NCBI GenBank assembly: GCA_964440115.1
Contig: CAYTPV010000011.1
Span: 1-64,000, forward strand
Length of the DNA: 64,000 bases
Source of the DNA: JAEWWD01 sp964440115
Lineage (GTDB): Bacteria; Bacillota; Clostridia; Christensenellales; CAG-138
Reading direction: 5' to 3'
The notes beneath the pieces were generated by a model. It saw only the letters and a list, made by a program, of their open reading frames with translations. It had not been told where the DNA came from and searched no databases. Both the position numbers and the translations under genes were made by a program. Below are positions 44,846 through 53,295 of the stretch, one piece after another (position 1 is the stretch's first letter; each line of letters starts with the position of its first letter).

Positions 44846-46417
44846 TTAGCCTTTGGGTCCCGCATTCACGATATGCGCGGGCATATCCTTATACTTCTGG
44901 AAGTTCTTCTCGAAGCGGCCGGCGAGATCTTTCGCCTTCGCATCGTAAGCGGCCTTATCCTTCCACGCCTCGCGGGGGTTGAGCACCTCGGCGGGAACGC
45001 CGGGGCAGGCGGTCGGAACCAGCACGTTGAAGTTCGGGTCAAGCTTGAACTCGCTCTTCTCAAGATCGCCGTTGAGCGCGGCGGTGATGATGGCGCGCGT
45101 GAACTTGATGCTCATGCGGGGCACTTCGCCAGCCGGGCCGCCGGACCAGCCGGTGTTCACGAGGTAAACATTGGCATGGTACTTGTTGATGTACTTACCG
45201 AGCAGTTCCGCGTATACGGAAGCACGCAGCGGCAGGAAGGGCGCGCCGAAGCAGGTGGAGAATGTCGCCTGGGGCTCTTTCACGCCGCGCTCCGTACCGG
45301 CCAAACGTGCGGTGTAGCCGGAAACGAAGTGGTACATGGCCTGGTCGTTGCCCAGCTTGGAAACAGGAGGCAATACGCCGAACGCGTCCGCCGTGAGGAA
45401 TACGACCGCCTTGGGCTGGCCGCCTACGCCGGGGATGACGCAGTTAGGGATATATTCCACGGGGTAACCCACGCGGGTATTTTCGGTGATGCTTTCATCG
45501 TTGAAGTCGAACTTGCGGGTTTCGGGGTCCATGACCACGTTCTCAACCAGCGCGCCGAACTTGATGGCGTCCCAGATCTGGGGCTCGTTTTCCTTGGAGA
45601 GGTTGATGCACTTCGCATAGCAGCCGCCTTCGAAGTTGAACACGCCATCGTCGCACCAGCCGTGCTCGTCGTCGCCGATGAGCTTGCGGTTCGGGTCGGC
45701 GGAAAGTGTGGTTTTGCCCGTGCCGGAAAGGCCGAAGAACAGGGCGCTGTCGCCGTCGTGGCCGATGTTGGCGGAGCAGTGCATGGGGAATACGCCCTGC
45801 TTGGGCATCAGATAGTTCATGATGGAGAACACGGACTTCTTGATTTCTCCGGAGTACGCGGTACCGGCGATGAGCACCATCTTCTTCTCGTAATGCACGA
45901 GAATGGCGGCCTCGGAATGCGTACCGTCGAGCGCAGGGACGCACTTGAAGCCGGGTGCAGCGATGATGGTGTATTCCGGCGCGAAGCTCTTGAGCTGTTC
46001 TTCGGTGGGCCTGAGCAGCAGCTGGTGGATGAACATGTTCTGGGTGGCCAGCTCGTTCACCACGCGGATGCTGGTGGTATAATGCGGGTTTGCGCCGGCA
46101 AAGCCGTCGAAAATGAATATCTCGCGGCCCTGCAGGTAAGCCATCATCTTGCCGTAAATGGCGTTGAATTTTTCCTCGGAAATGGGGACGTTTACCTTGC
46201 CCCAGTCGATATCGTCATGAATGGACGGAACGTCCACTATGAATTTATCCTCAGGGGAACGGCCGGTGTACTTGCCGGTATAGATAACCAGCGCGCCGGT
46301 CTCGGAAAGCGTACCCTCGCCGCGGGCGATGGCCTTTTCGGTGAGCACAGCGGGAGTAAGATTGCGGTAAACCGCTTTGGGGGCGATGATGCCAAGAGAC
46401 TCGATGTAATCCTTCAT
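44846..46417 (-). CDS. pckA: Phosphoenolpyruvate carboxykinase (ATP)
   Basis: 523 residues. It interconverts oxaloacetate plus ATP with PEP, CO2 and ADP. The kinase P-loop GLSGTGKTTLS, the following DPNRKLIGDDEHGW metal and nucleotide segment and the substrate motif GRSPEDKFIVD are intact, marking the ATP-dependent class. In anaerobes it often runs in the carboxylating direction. It is monocistronic and divergent from the asparaginase gene; the 46418-46762 gap holds no other supported gene. Confidence 0.97.
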   Translation of the reverse strand: MKDYIESLGIIAPKAVYRNLTPAVLTEKAIARGEGTLSETGALVIYTGKYTGRSPEDKFIVDVPSIHDDIDWGKVNVPISEEKFNAIYGKMMAYLQGREIFIFDGFAGANPHYTTSIRVVNELATQNMFIHQLLLRPTEEQLKSFAPEYTIIAAPGFKCVPALDGTHSEAAILVHYEKKMVLIAGTAYSGEIKKSVFSIMNYLMPKQGVFPMHCSANIGHDGDSALFFGLSGTGKTTLSADPNRKLIGDDEHGWCDDGVFNFEGGCYAKCINLSKENEPQIWDAIKFGALVENVVMDPETRKFDFNDESITENTRVGYPVEYIPNCVIPGVGGQPKAVVFLTADAFGVLPPVSKLGNDQAMYHFVSGYTARLAGTERGVKEPQATFSTCFGAPFLPLRASVYAELLGKYINKYHANVYLVNTGWSGGPAGEVPRMSIKFTRAIITAALNGDLEKSEFKLDPNFNVLVPTACPGVPAEVLNPREAWKDKAAYDAKAKDLAGRFEKNFQKYKDMPAHIVNAGPKG

Positions 46418-46768
46418 AAATTTAATGTCCTCTCTTTCCTGATAGTGAATATATTGTCTGCCCTGATATAAATGTGAGTTATATAAAAGGACAGCATCAT
46501 TGCTGTCGTTACGGGCTTCGACGGATTTTGCATCCGTTTAGCCGATTCTCACCCATCATAAGACATTGTATCCGAAACACCTGCAAAGTACAATAGGGGA
46601 AAGTGAATTTTTGCAGGAATTTCATTTCAATTATGCAAATCATACGCTTGTGCTATGCATATGTCAACGCCTATCTATCAATCATGCAGGATTGACCTTG
46701 CCATCCGCGACGACTCACGTATGCAAACAGGGGGTTTGATGTTATACTGGTAGTTGGAGGGGATGCGT

Positions 46769-47758
46769 ATGCGTAAGCTTCTGGTATTAGGTACAGGGGG
46801 AACCATCGCCAGCATGCCGTCAAAGGACGGGCTATTGCCCGGTCTCAAAGCTGCGGAGCTGTTGCCGTTCGCACAGGCGGACGGCGCGGATATCGTCTGC
46901 CGCGACCTGTTCGCTCTCGATAGCTCCAATATTCAGCCGGAAGAATGGCGCATCATGGCCGATGAGGCCGCCGCGGCGCAGAAGGAATACGCGGGCGTGG
47001 TCATCACCCACGGCACCGATACCATGGCCTACAGCGCGAGCATGCTTTCCTTTATGCTGCAGGGCATCGATATCCCCGTGGTATTCACCGGCTCGCAGTA
47101 CCCCATCGTGTATCCGAATTCCGACGGACGTACTAATTTGCGCGATTCCATAGTCGCCGCAAGAAGTTTGCCCGGCGGCGTATATGTGTGCTTCGGCGGG
47201 GCGATTATGCTCGGCTGCCGCGCCGTCAAAGTGCGCACCACCTCCGTCAACGCATTCGAAAGCATCAATTATCCTTACATAGGCTCCATCGCCAACGGCC
47301 GGTATGTGCATCTGCAGGACCCGCCACGTCTTACTGATCAATTTTCGTTCATCGACCGCATCGATCCCAATGTCGCGCTCATCAAGCTCGTGCCCGGCGC
47401 TACGCCGGCGCTGTTTGCGGCACTTCCCGCCTGCGGCTACAAAGGGCTCGTTGTGGAGGCGTTCGGCATGGGCGGCGTGCACAGCATCCGCCGCGACCAT
47501 ACGGAAGCCATCATCCGCTTGCTGCACGCAGGCATGCCCGTGGTGCTATCCTCACAATGCCTGTATGAACACAGCTCCGCAGCCGTATATGAAGTCAGCC
47601 GTCCTCTCGCTAACGCGGGCATACTCAGCGCGCAGGATATGACGACGGAGGCCGCCGTAACAAAGCTTATGTGGGCGCTAGGCCAAACCCAAAGCATAGA
47701 CGGCGTGCGCGAAATCATGGCAAAAAACCTGTGCGGGGAAATCGCACAAATAAAATAA
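46769..47758 (+). CDS. ansA: L-asparaginase, type I (cytoplasmic)
   Basis: 329 residues from the ATG at 46769, 6 bases after GGAGGGG. It hydrolyses asparagine to aspartate and ammonia. The two catalytic threonine motifs are present: LGTGGTIAS at the N terminus and THGTDTMAYSASML near residue 80. There is no signal peptide. The C-terminal half has the family's SQCLYEHSSAAVYEVSRPL segment. Similar enzymes include the archaeal GatD-type subunits, but no gatE lies nearby. Confidence 0.93.
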   Translation: MRKLLVLGTGGTIASMPSKDGLLPGLKAAELLPFAQADGADIVCRDLFALDSSNIQPEEWRIMADEAAAAQKEYAGVVITHGTDTMAYSASMLSFMLQGIDIPVVFTGSQYPIVYPNSDGRTNLRDSIVAARSLPGGVYVCFGGAIMLGCRAVKVRTTSVNAFESINYPYIGSIANGRYVHLQDPPRLTDQFSFIDRIDPNVALIKLVPGATPALFAALPACGYKGLVVEAFGMGGVHSIRRDHTEAIIRLLHAGMPVVLSSQCLYEHSSAAVYEVSRPLANAGILSAQDMTTEAAVTKLMWALGQTQSIDGVREIMAKNLCGEIAQIK

Positions 47759-47969
47759 TGCGTTCTTGCAGGACGTAAAATTTCGGTACCCGGCAGCAAA
47801 TTGCTTTGTTATTTTTAATGCATAAATATTAAAAAATTAACAAAGGTATCGTATAAGCATGTCTTGCACTTCACGGCCTGAATTCTCTTTTTTTGGCACT
47901 TTCTATAACAAATCGTAATATATGCACCCCGTGACACGGCGTTGCGCCGCGTGTATAGTAATACATAGA

Positions 47970-48017
47970 AAAAGACTCCGTTTCCCTCCACAGGCATGGA
48001 AAACGAAGCCTTTCTGT
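47970..48017 (-). terminator. Terminator of the 48052 gene
   Basis: On the minus strand GGCTTCGTTTTCC/GGAAACGGAGTC with T5. The gap 47759-47969 holds nothing further. Confidence 0.65.
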
Positions 48018-48051
48018 AGGTAAATTCAATTTATGCCGGCCTGCCCGGCGA

Positions 48052-48354
48052 TTATTCCCAGTCGATCCCGCCTATTTCATCCAGATATTCCTCGTTGTAA
48101 TCCAGATAATCTTCCGTCAGCCTCATCATGTACATGCGGTAATCAGGGAAAGCGGCAGCCATGCCCGCAAACAGTTCCTGCTGCGCGGCTTCATCATCGT
48201 AGGGCTCGCCGTCTTCCACTCCCGTTTTCTTCATAAACGCCTCATCGAGCGCAATGAGCTTATCGAGCATGGTTTCGAGCATGCCTTCGGGCAGAAAGCC
48301 GTAATCCCCCTGATCGATCAAATGCCTGAGCAAATATGCGCGCGCGTCTTCCAT
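48052..48354 (-). CDS. Hypothetical acidic 100-residue protein
   Basis: Preceded by GGAGGT. It is predicted almost entirely helical, rich in Asp, Glu, Tyr and Met (LFAGMAAAFPDYRMYMMRLTEDYLDYNEEYL). No membrane segment or known motif. Not recognised. Confidence 0.7.
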   Translation of the reverse strand: MEDARAYLLRHLIDQGDYGFLPEGMLETMLDKLIALDEAFMKKTGVEDGEPYDDEAAQQELFAGMAAAFPDYRMYMMRLTEDYLDYNEEYLDEIGGIDWE

Positions 48355-48593
48355 AACACGTACCTCCTGAACTTTTATTAGGGCTAGTATACATCAGCAC
48401 GGGCGTGCGTAACAGATTTTTTTCTCCGCTGTTTTGCCCTTGGAGAGCAGCGTTGTTTAAATGTGCGCCGATATCCGCTATAACAATAAATAATGACACG
48501 ATATTTTTTTAACAATGGGTAATGAACATACTTGTTTTTATCGATATTGGAGGAGTATACTATCTGCATCACATCGGAAGGGGGGAGTATGGC

Positions 48594-48866
48594 ATGTTTG
48601 GGTTTTTGATAGGCGCTGCCTGCGGCATACTACAACTGTATCTGCTCGCCAAAGTCGTGGGTGCTGTACAAGCTGGAAAATCCGGTCTCATGCTGCTGCT
48701 GCTTTTCCTTAAGCTGGTGGTGCTTGGCTGCGCGTTCGCGCCCGTGATATTGTTCCTGCGCAGCGAGCTGCTGTGGTGTGCAATCGGAATTACCGTCGCG
48801 CTTGTGTGCGGTGGCGGAATCATATTCTACAAGCGCACGAATTCGAAAGGAGATAAGAATTCCTGA
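48594..48866 (+). CDS. AtpI-like small membrane protein at the head of the ATP synthase operon
   Basis: 90 residues from the ATG at 48594, 7 bases after GGGGGAG. Three hydrophobic segments (about 2-22, 29-54 and 60-80). Its position directly before atpB, with a 1-base overlap, and its size fit the variable subunit I (AtpI) that often opens F-ATPase operons and helps c-ring assembly. The sequence itself is too variable to prove this. Confidence 0.7.
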   Translation: MFGFLIGAACGILQLYLLAKVVGAVQAGKSGLMLLLLFLKLVVLGCAFAPVILFLRSELLWCAIGITVALVCGGGIIFYKRTNSKGDKNS

Positions 48867-49759
48867 TGCCGACCTTTACTGTAGGAAGGATAGCCGCAAT
48901 GGCGGTCTGTCTCGTCGGAGGCATTGCGGCGCTGCTTGCGCGCAGAAAAATTGCCCTGCCGGAACAAGATGATCCTGGGTTTAAAAAGGCAAAGAAAAGC
49001 CGCAGCAAGCTTATGTGGCTTGCATGCGCGCTGTTCTGGGTGCTTTCGGGCCTTTTGCTCGGCCCGTTTGCCGGGGAAAGCGAAGGCCTGCACGTCACCA
49101 TCATGGCGCCGCGCATGAATTTCCTGGGTATGGATATCAGCACCTCTGTGTTCTATTCGTGGATCGTCATCGCCGTGCTGCTTGTGATCGCAGTCATCAT
49201 ACGCCTGTTTGTCATCCCGAAATTCAAGGAGCATCCGCGCGGCCTGCAGGCGCTGCTGGAGATTATGGTTTCCTCCGCTTCGGATTATACGAAAAGCACG
49301 CTTCACCACGCCAGCGAAGGCCTTTCCGCCTATATCTTCTCCCTCGCCCTGCTCATGGTCGGGGCCGCCATGGTAGAGCTGTTTGGCCAGCGTCCGCCAA
49401 CGGCGGATCTTGCCATGACATTTTCCATGGCACTGTGCACATTCTTTATCATCAACCTGTTCAGCATACGCAAGAAGGGCGTTGCGGGCCGGCTCAAGGG
49501 CCTGGCGGAACCTACACCCTTACTGTTCCCCATACGCGTCATCGTGGATTGCGCAATCCCCATTTCGATGGCCTGCCGTCTTTTCGGCAACATGCTCGGC
49601 GGCCTTATCATTATGCATCTTGTATATATGGCGCTTGGCGCGTTCAGTATCGGCGTACCCGCCGTGATGGGCCTGTACTTCAACATGTTCCACCCGCTCA
49701 TACAAGCGTTCATATTCGTTACTCTAACGCTTTCCTTCACGGCGGAGGCTATGGAATAA
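48866..49759 (+). CDS. atpB: F-type ATP synthase subunit a
   Basis: 297 residues. Membrane subunit that forms the ion half-channels against the c-ring. The essential Arg is visible in CRLFGNMLGG, and the C-terminal HPLIQAFIFVTLTLSFTAEAME helix is typical. The N terminus carries an extra hydrophobic segment and a basic stretch (KKAKKSRSK). It is followed by a short imperfect repeat of its own 3' end (see findings). Confidence 0.95.
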   Translation: MPTFTVGRIAAMAVCLVGGIAALLARRKIALPEQDDPGFKKAKKSRSKLMWLACALFWVLSGLLLGPFAGESEGLHVTIMAPRMNFLGMDISTSVFYSWIVIAVLLVIAVIIRLFVIPKFKEHPRGLQALLEIMVSSASDYTKSTLHHASEGLSAYIFSLALLMVGAAMVELFGQRPPTADLAMTFSMALCTFFIINLFSIRKKGVAGRLKGLAEPTPLLFPIRVIVDCAIPISMACRLFGNMLGGLIIMHLVYMALGAFSIGVPAVMGLYFNMFHPLIQAFIFVTLTLSFTAEAME

Positions 49760-49859
49760 GCAAAATCCCTTACACTACGCTGACGCTTATAAGGCCGAGG
49801 CGATGGAATAAACCACGACATACCTTTTACACAAAGATCAGATTGGGAGGACTTATACA

Positions 49860-50090
49860 ATGGAAACTGGCTTGATAGCGATTGGCGCGGCCCTTGCAGT
49901 ATTTACGGGTGTTGGCGCAGGCATAGGCATGGCCCTCGCAACCGGCAAGGCGGTGGAAGCCGTCGCCAGGCAGCCTGAGGCTTCCGGCAAAATCAACTCT
50001 CTGCTGCTGCTGGGCCTTGCGCTTACGGAATCTACCGCTATTTACGGCTTTGTTACAGCGCTCATGATCATATTCACCATGAAAGCCTGA
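49860..50090 (+). CDS. atpE: F-type ATP synthase subunit c
   Basis: 76 residues, two helices around the RQPE loop (VARQPEASGK). The ion-binding carboxylate is Glu57 in LALTESTAIYGF. The EST..Y signature resembles Na+-binding c-subunits, but the residue corresponding to the Na+-coordinating Gln of the first helix (Gln32 in Ilyobacter) is Met24 here. Ion choice is therefore uncertain. Confidence 0.95.
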   Translation: METGLIAIGAALAVFTGVGAGIGMALATGKAVEAVARQPEASGKINSLLLLGLALTESTAIYGFVTALMIIFTMKA

Positions 50091-50103
50091 GCAGGAGGTT
50101 CCT

Positions 50104-50580
50104 ATGGAATTCAAGCTCATTGATTTTATACAGCACATAGCAAACATACTTGTGCTGTTCCTGCTGCTAAGAGCCCTGCTCTTCAAGCCGGTGCGCAAAT
50201 TCATGCAGCAGCGGGAAGAGAAGTTCGCGCGCGAGCGTGAAGCCATCAAGTCCGACAAGGACGAGGCGCTTGCTCTCAAGCAGCAGTATGAAGCGCAGCT
50301 GACCAGTGCGCAGCAGAAGGCGGAAGAGCTCTCGCAGGAACGTCTGCACCGCGCTGAGGAAGAAGCGCAGCTCGTTATGGACCAGGCGAAGAAGGATGCC
50401 CAGGCGGCGCTTGAAAAAGCGCACGCGCAGGCAATTGACGAACGCAACGAGATCATGCTCGACCTCAAGGATGAAACGGCGGCGCTCGCTGTGGATCTCG
50501 CGGGGAAAATACTCGCGCGGGAAGTATCCGAAAAGGACAACGCACGCATCATCGAAGAGTACTTCCAGAAGGTGGTCTAA
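50104..50580 (+). CDS. atpF: F-type ATP synthase subunit b
   Basis: 158 residues: one N-terminal membrane helix (FIQHIANILVLFLLLRALLF) then a long charged coiled coil rich in Glu, Gln, Ala and Lys. It is the peripheral-stalk dimer. Normal length, with no fusion to delta. Confidence 0.93.
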   Translation: MEFKLIDFIQHIANILVLFLLLRALLFKPVRKFMQQREEKFAREREAIKSDKDEALALKQQYEAQLTSAQQKAEELSQERLHRAEEEAQLVMDQAKKDAQAALEKAHAQAIDERNEIMLDLKDETAALAVDLAGKILAREVSEKDNARIIEEYFQKVV

Positions 50581-50583
50581 GCT

Positions 50584-50811
50584 ATGGCGCTCAAGGGTGA
50601 TCTGTATATCGCCGGGCCGTTTTCCGACGCGCAGATACAGGATATTGGCGCGCGGCTTACAAACCTGACCGGGCAGGAAGTCTCGCTCAATGTGAAGCGG
50701 GACGATAAGCTCATCGGCGGCTTCAAAGCCATGGTGGACGGCAAGGTATACGACTCGAGCGTATTGGCGCGCATGAAGGATATCGAGCGCCATCTGTTCG
50801 AAAGAGAGTAG
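50584..50811 (+). CDS. atpH: Short F-type ATP synthase delta subunit (C-terminal domain only)
   Basis: 75 residues. It matches the C-terminal domain of delta/OSCP: LTGQEVSLNVKRDDKLIGGFKAMVDGKVYDSSVLARMKDIERHLF, including the LIGGF and YDxS motifs. Normal delta has about 180 residues with an N-terminal six-helix domain that grips the alpha N termini; that domain is absent. The start at 50584 lies 3 bases after the atpF stop, leaving no room for a longer protein. No lost N-terminal fragment is seen in other frames. Confidence 0.85.
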   Translation: MALKGDLYIAGPFSDAQIQDIGARLTNLTGQEVSLNVKRDDKLIGGFKAMVDGKVYDSSVLARMKDIERHLFERE

Positions 50812-50816
50812 AGTGT

Positions 50817-52322
50817 ATGGATAATACCGCAAGACAAATAGGCGCGGCGCTGAGGCAGCGGCTAGAAAGCTACAACAGCGCGCCCGTCGTTTATGAATAC
50901 GGTACGGTAGCGTCCGCAGGCGACGGCGTGGTGAAAATCGACGGATTAAGCCGCAGCCGTTACGGCGAGCTCATCGCGTTCGGCAACGATATATTCGGCA
51001 TGGCCATGGATCTTGACAGCAACGGCGTGGGCGTGGTTCTTCTAAACGGCGCTAACGACGTGCGCACGGGCGAAATCGCGCGCGGCACCGGACGTATCGT
51101 GGAAGTGCCCGTAGGCCCCGAAATGCTGGGCCGTGTGGTCGACCCGCTGGGCATGCCGCTGGACGGCAGGCCGTTGAACCTCAATAAATACCGCCCCGTT
51201 GAATCCCCCGCGCCGAGCATCATCGACCGACAGGGCGTCAACGAACCGCTTTCCACGGGGCTTCTGGCCATCGACAGCATGATCCCCATTGGCCGCGGCC
51301 AGCGCGAGCTCATCATCGGCGACCGTCAGACGGGCAAAACGACAATCGCGCTCGATACCATATTGAATCAGCGCGGCAAAGGCGTTATCTGCGTCTACGT
51401 CGCCATCGGCCAGAAGGTTTCCTCCGTTGCGCAGCTACACGAAACATTGAGGCAGGCGGGCGCAATGGAATATACCTGCATTGTATCCGCCACCGCCAGC
51501 GACGGCGCGGCCATGCAATACATCGCGCCCTACGCCGGATGCTCCATAGCGGAGCATTTCATGCTCGAAGGCAAGGATACGCTCATCATTTACGACGATT
51601 TATCAAAGCACGCGGTCGCGTATCGCGCCATGTCGCTGCTTTTGAGGCGTCCACCGGGACGTGAAGCCTACCCCGGCGACGTATTCTATCTGCACAGCCG
51701 TTTGTTGGAGCGCGCGGCGCACCTCAAAGCGGAGCTGGGCGGCGGTTCCATGACGGCGCTGCCCATCGTGGAGACAATGGCGAACGATATTTCCGCCTAC
51801 ATCCCCACCAACGTGATTTCCATTACGGACGGTCAGATTTACCTCGAATCGGAGCTGTTCCATTCCGGCGTGCGTCCTGCCGTCAACGTGGGTCTTTCCG
51901 TTTCGCGCGTAGGCCGCGCGGCGCAGAAAAAGGCCATGCGTAAGGTATCCGGCAAGCTGAGGCTGACGCTTGCGCAATACCGCGAGCTGCTGGTATTTGC
52001 GCAGTTCGGCGCGGATATCGACCCTTCCACCAAAAAGCTGCTGGACGACGGCGACCGCCTGAGCGAAACGCTCAAGCAGAATCAGCATCACCCGCTTTCC
52101 CTGAGCGAGCAGGTGTTCCTGCTGCTGTGCGTAACGGGCGATTCTTTGAAGACCGTCCCCATCGATAAAGTACGCGCCTTCAACGAAGGCCTGCTGGCCT
52201 ACGGCCACAAAGAGGCACAGGCCGCGCTCGACGAAATCGAACGCACGGGCGATCTTTCGGACGATACGGCGAACGCGCTGCGCGCGTGCATCAAAGCGTA
52301 CGCGCAGATGAAGGCGGTGTAA
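50817..52322 (+). CDS. atpA: F-type ATP synthase subunit alpha
   Basis: 501 residues, non-catalytic nucleotide-binding subunit. P-loop GDRQTGKT at 168-175; the alpha signature PAVNVGLSVSRVG is intact. The N-terminal helix (TARQIGAALRQRLESYN) that normally docks to delta is still present. Confidence 0.97.
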   Translation: MDNTARQIGAALRQRLESYNSAPVVYEYGTVASAGDGVVKIDGLSRSRYGELIAFGNDIFGMAMDLDSNGVGVVLLNGANDVRTGEIARGTGRIVEVPVGPEMLGRVVDPLGMPLDGRPLNLNKYRPVESPAPSIIDRQGVNEPLSTGLLAIDSMIPIGRGQRELIIGDRQTGKTTIALDTILNQRGKGVICVYVAIGQKVSSVAQLHETLRQAGAMEYTCIVSATASDGAAMQYIAPYAGCSIAEHFMLEGKDTLIIYDDLSKHAVAYRAMSLLLRRPPGREAYPGDVFYLHSRLLERAAHLKAELGGGSMTALPIVETMANDISAYIPTNVISITDGQIYLESELFHSGVRPAVNVGLSVSRVGRAAQKKAMRKVSGKLRLTLAQYRELLVFAQFGADIDPSTKKLLDDGDRLSETLKQNQHHPLSLSEQVFLLLCVTGDSLKTVPIDKVRAFNEGLLAYGHKEAQAALDEIERTGDLSDDTANALRACIKAYAQMKAV

Positions 52323-52324
52323 GC

Positions 52325-53203
52325 ATGCCCAGCATGAGCGATATCCGCTTCCACATCAAAAGCGTGAAGCAGACGCGGCAGATCACCAACGCCATGCACC
52401 TCGTATCCGCCGCGCGCGTGCGCAAGGCGATGCGCGGCATTGAGCAGAATCGCGCGTACTTCACCCGCGCTTTCGCTGCCATGAAGGATATCCGCTCGCA
52501 CCCGAACGGCTGCTGCCACCCGTACATCACGCACCGCGAAGGCGCGGGCAGGGCCGCGTACATCGTCATCGCCGGCGAAAAAGGATTATCGGGAAGCTAC
52601 AACAACGACGTGCTGGCCGTGGCGGACGCGGGGCTTAAAGCGCACGACATCACGCACATTTTCGCGGTGGGCATGATGGCTGCGGCGCATCTTAGAAAGT
52701 TTAAAGCGCCGCTCGACGAGAATTTTGTACACATTGCCGAAAAGCCGTCCATCAACACGGTGCGCAGGCTCACCGGCATCATCATGGATCTTTACGACTC
52801 CAAAGAGATCGATGAGGTGCATGTCGTGTACACCCGGTTCGTCAATTCGCTCACGCATGAGCCCATCGACGTCAAGCTGCTGCCCATCGAGCTGTGCGAT
52901 TTTTGCGGGCCCGATGAAATACAGCACGAAGAGCGCGGCGAAATGCTTTACGAGCCGTCGCCGGACGAAGTGTTCCACGCGCTGGTGCCGCAGTATATCA
53001 TAGGCTACCTGTACGGCGCGCTGGTGCATTCCTACGCAAGCGAGAACTACGCCTGCATGACGGCCATGGAAAACGCCACGCGCAGCGCCGATGAAATGAT
53101 TGAAAAGCTGACCCAGCAATACCATTCGGTGCGCCAGCTTTCCATCACCAACGAGCTTTCCGAAATCGTCAGCGCCGCAAATGCGCTGGGGCAGGGGCAA
53201 TAG
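52325..53203 (+). CDS. atpG: F-type ATP synthase subunit gamma
   Basis: 292 residues from the ATG at 52325, 2 bases after the atpA stop. The N-terminal coiled-coil MSDIRFHIKSVKQTRQITNAMHLVSAARVRKA and the C-terminal MTAMENATRSADEMIEKL...TNELSEIVSAANAL are the paired rotor helices. Confidence 0.95.
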   Translation: MPSMSDIRFHIKSVKQTRQITNAMHLVSAARVRKAMRGIEQNRAYFTRAFAAMKDIRSHPNGCCHPYITHREGAGRAAYIVIAGEKGLSGSYNNDVLAVADAGLKAHDITHIFAVGMMAAAHLRKFKAPLDENFVHIAEKPSINTVRRLTGIIMDLYDSKEIDEVHVVYTRFVNSLTHEPIDVKLLPIELCDFCGPDEIQHEERGEMLYEPSPDEVFHALVPQYIIGYLYGALVHSYASENYACMTAMENATRSADEMIEKLTQQYHSVRQLSITNELSEIVSAANALGQGQ

Positions 53204-53295
53204 ATCCCCGCAGGCACTTTTGTGTGCCGCCGCCTCGCGCTTCATACGATATTCGTTTATCCCCCTTACCCTAGACCCGGAGAAAGGCGGAGCCC

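Noticed and set aside
44873..46471. A 532-codon frame antisense to pckA
   Set aside because: The pckA protein on the other strand is intact and full length; the antisense product matches nothing recognisable.
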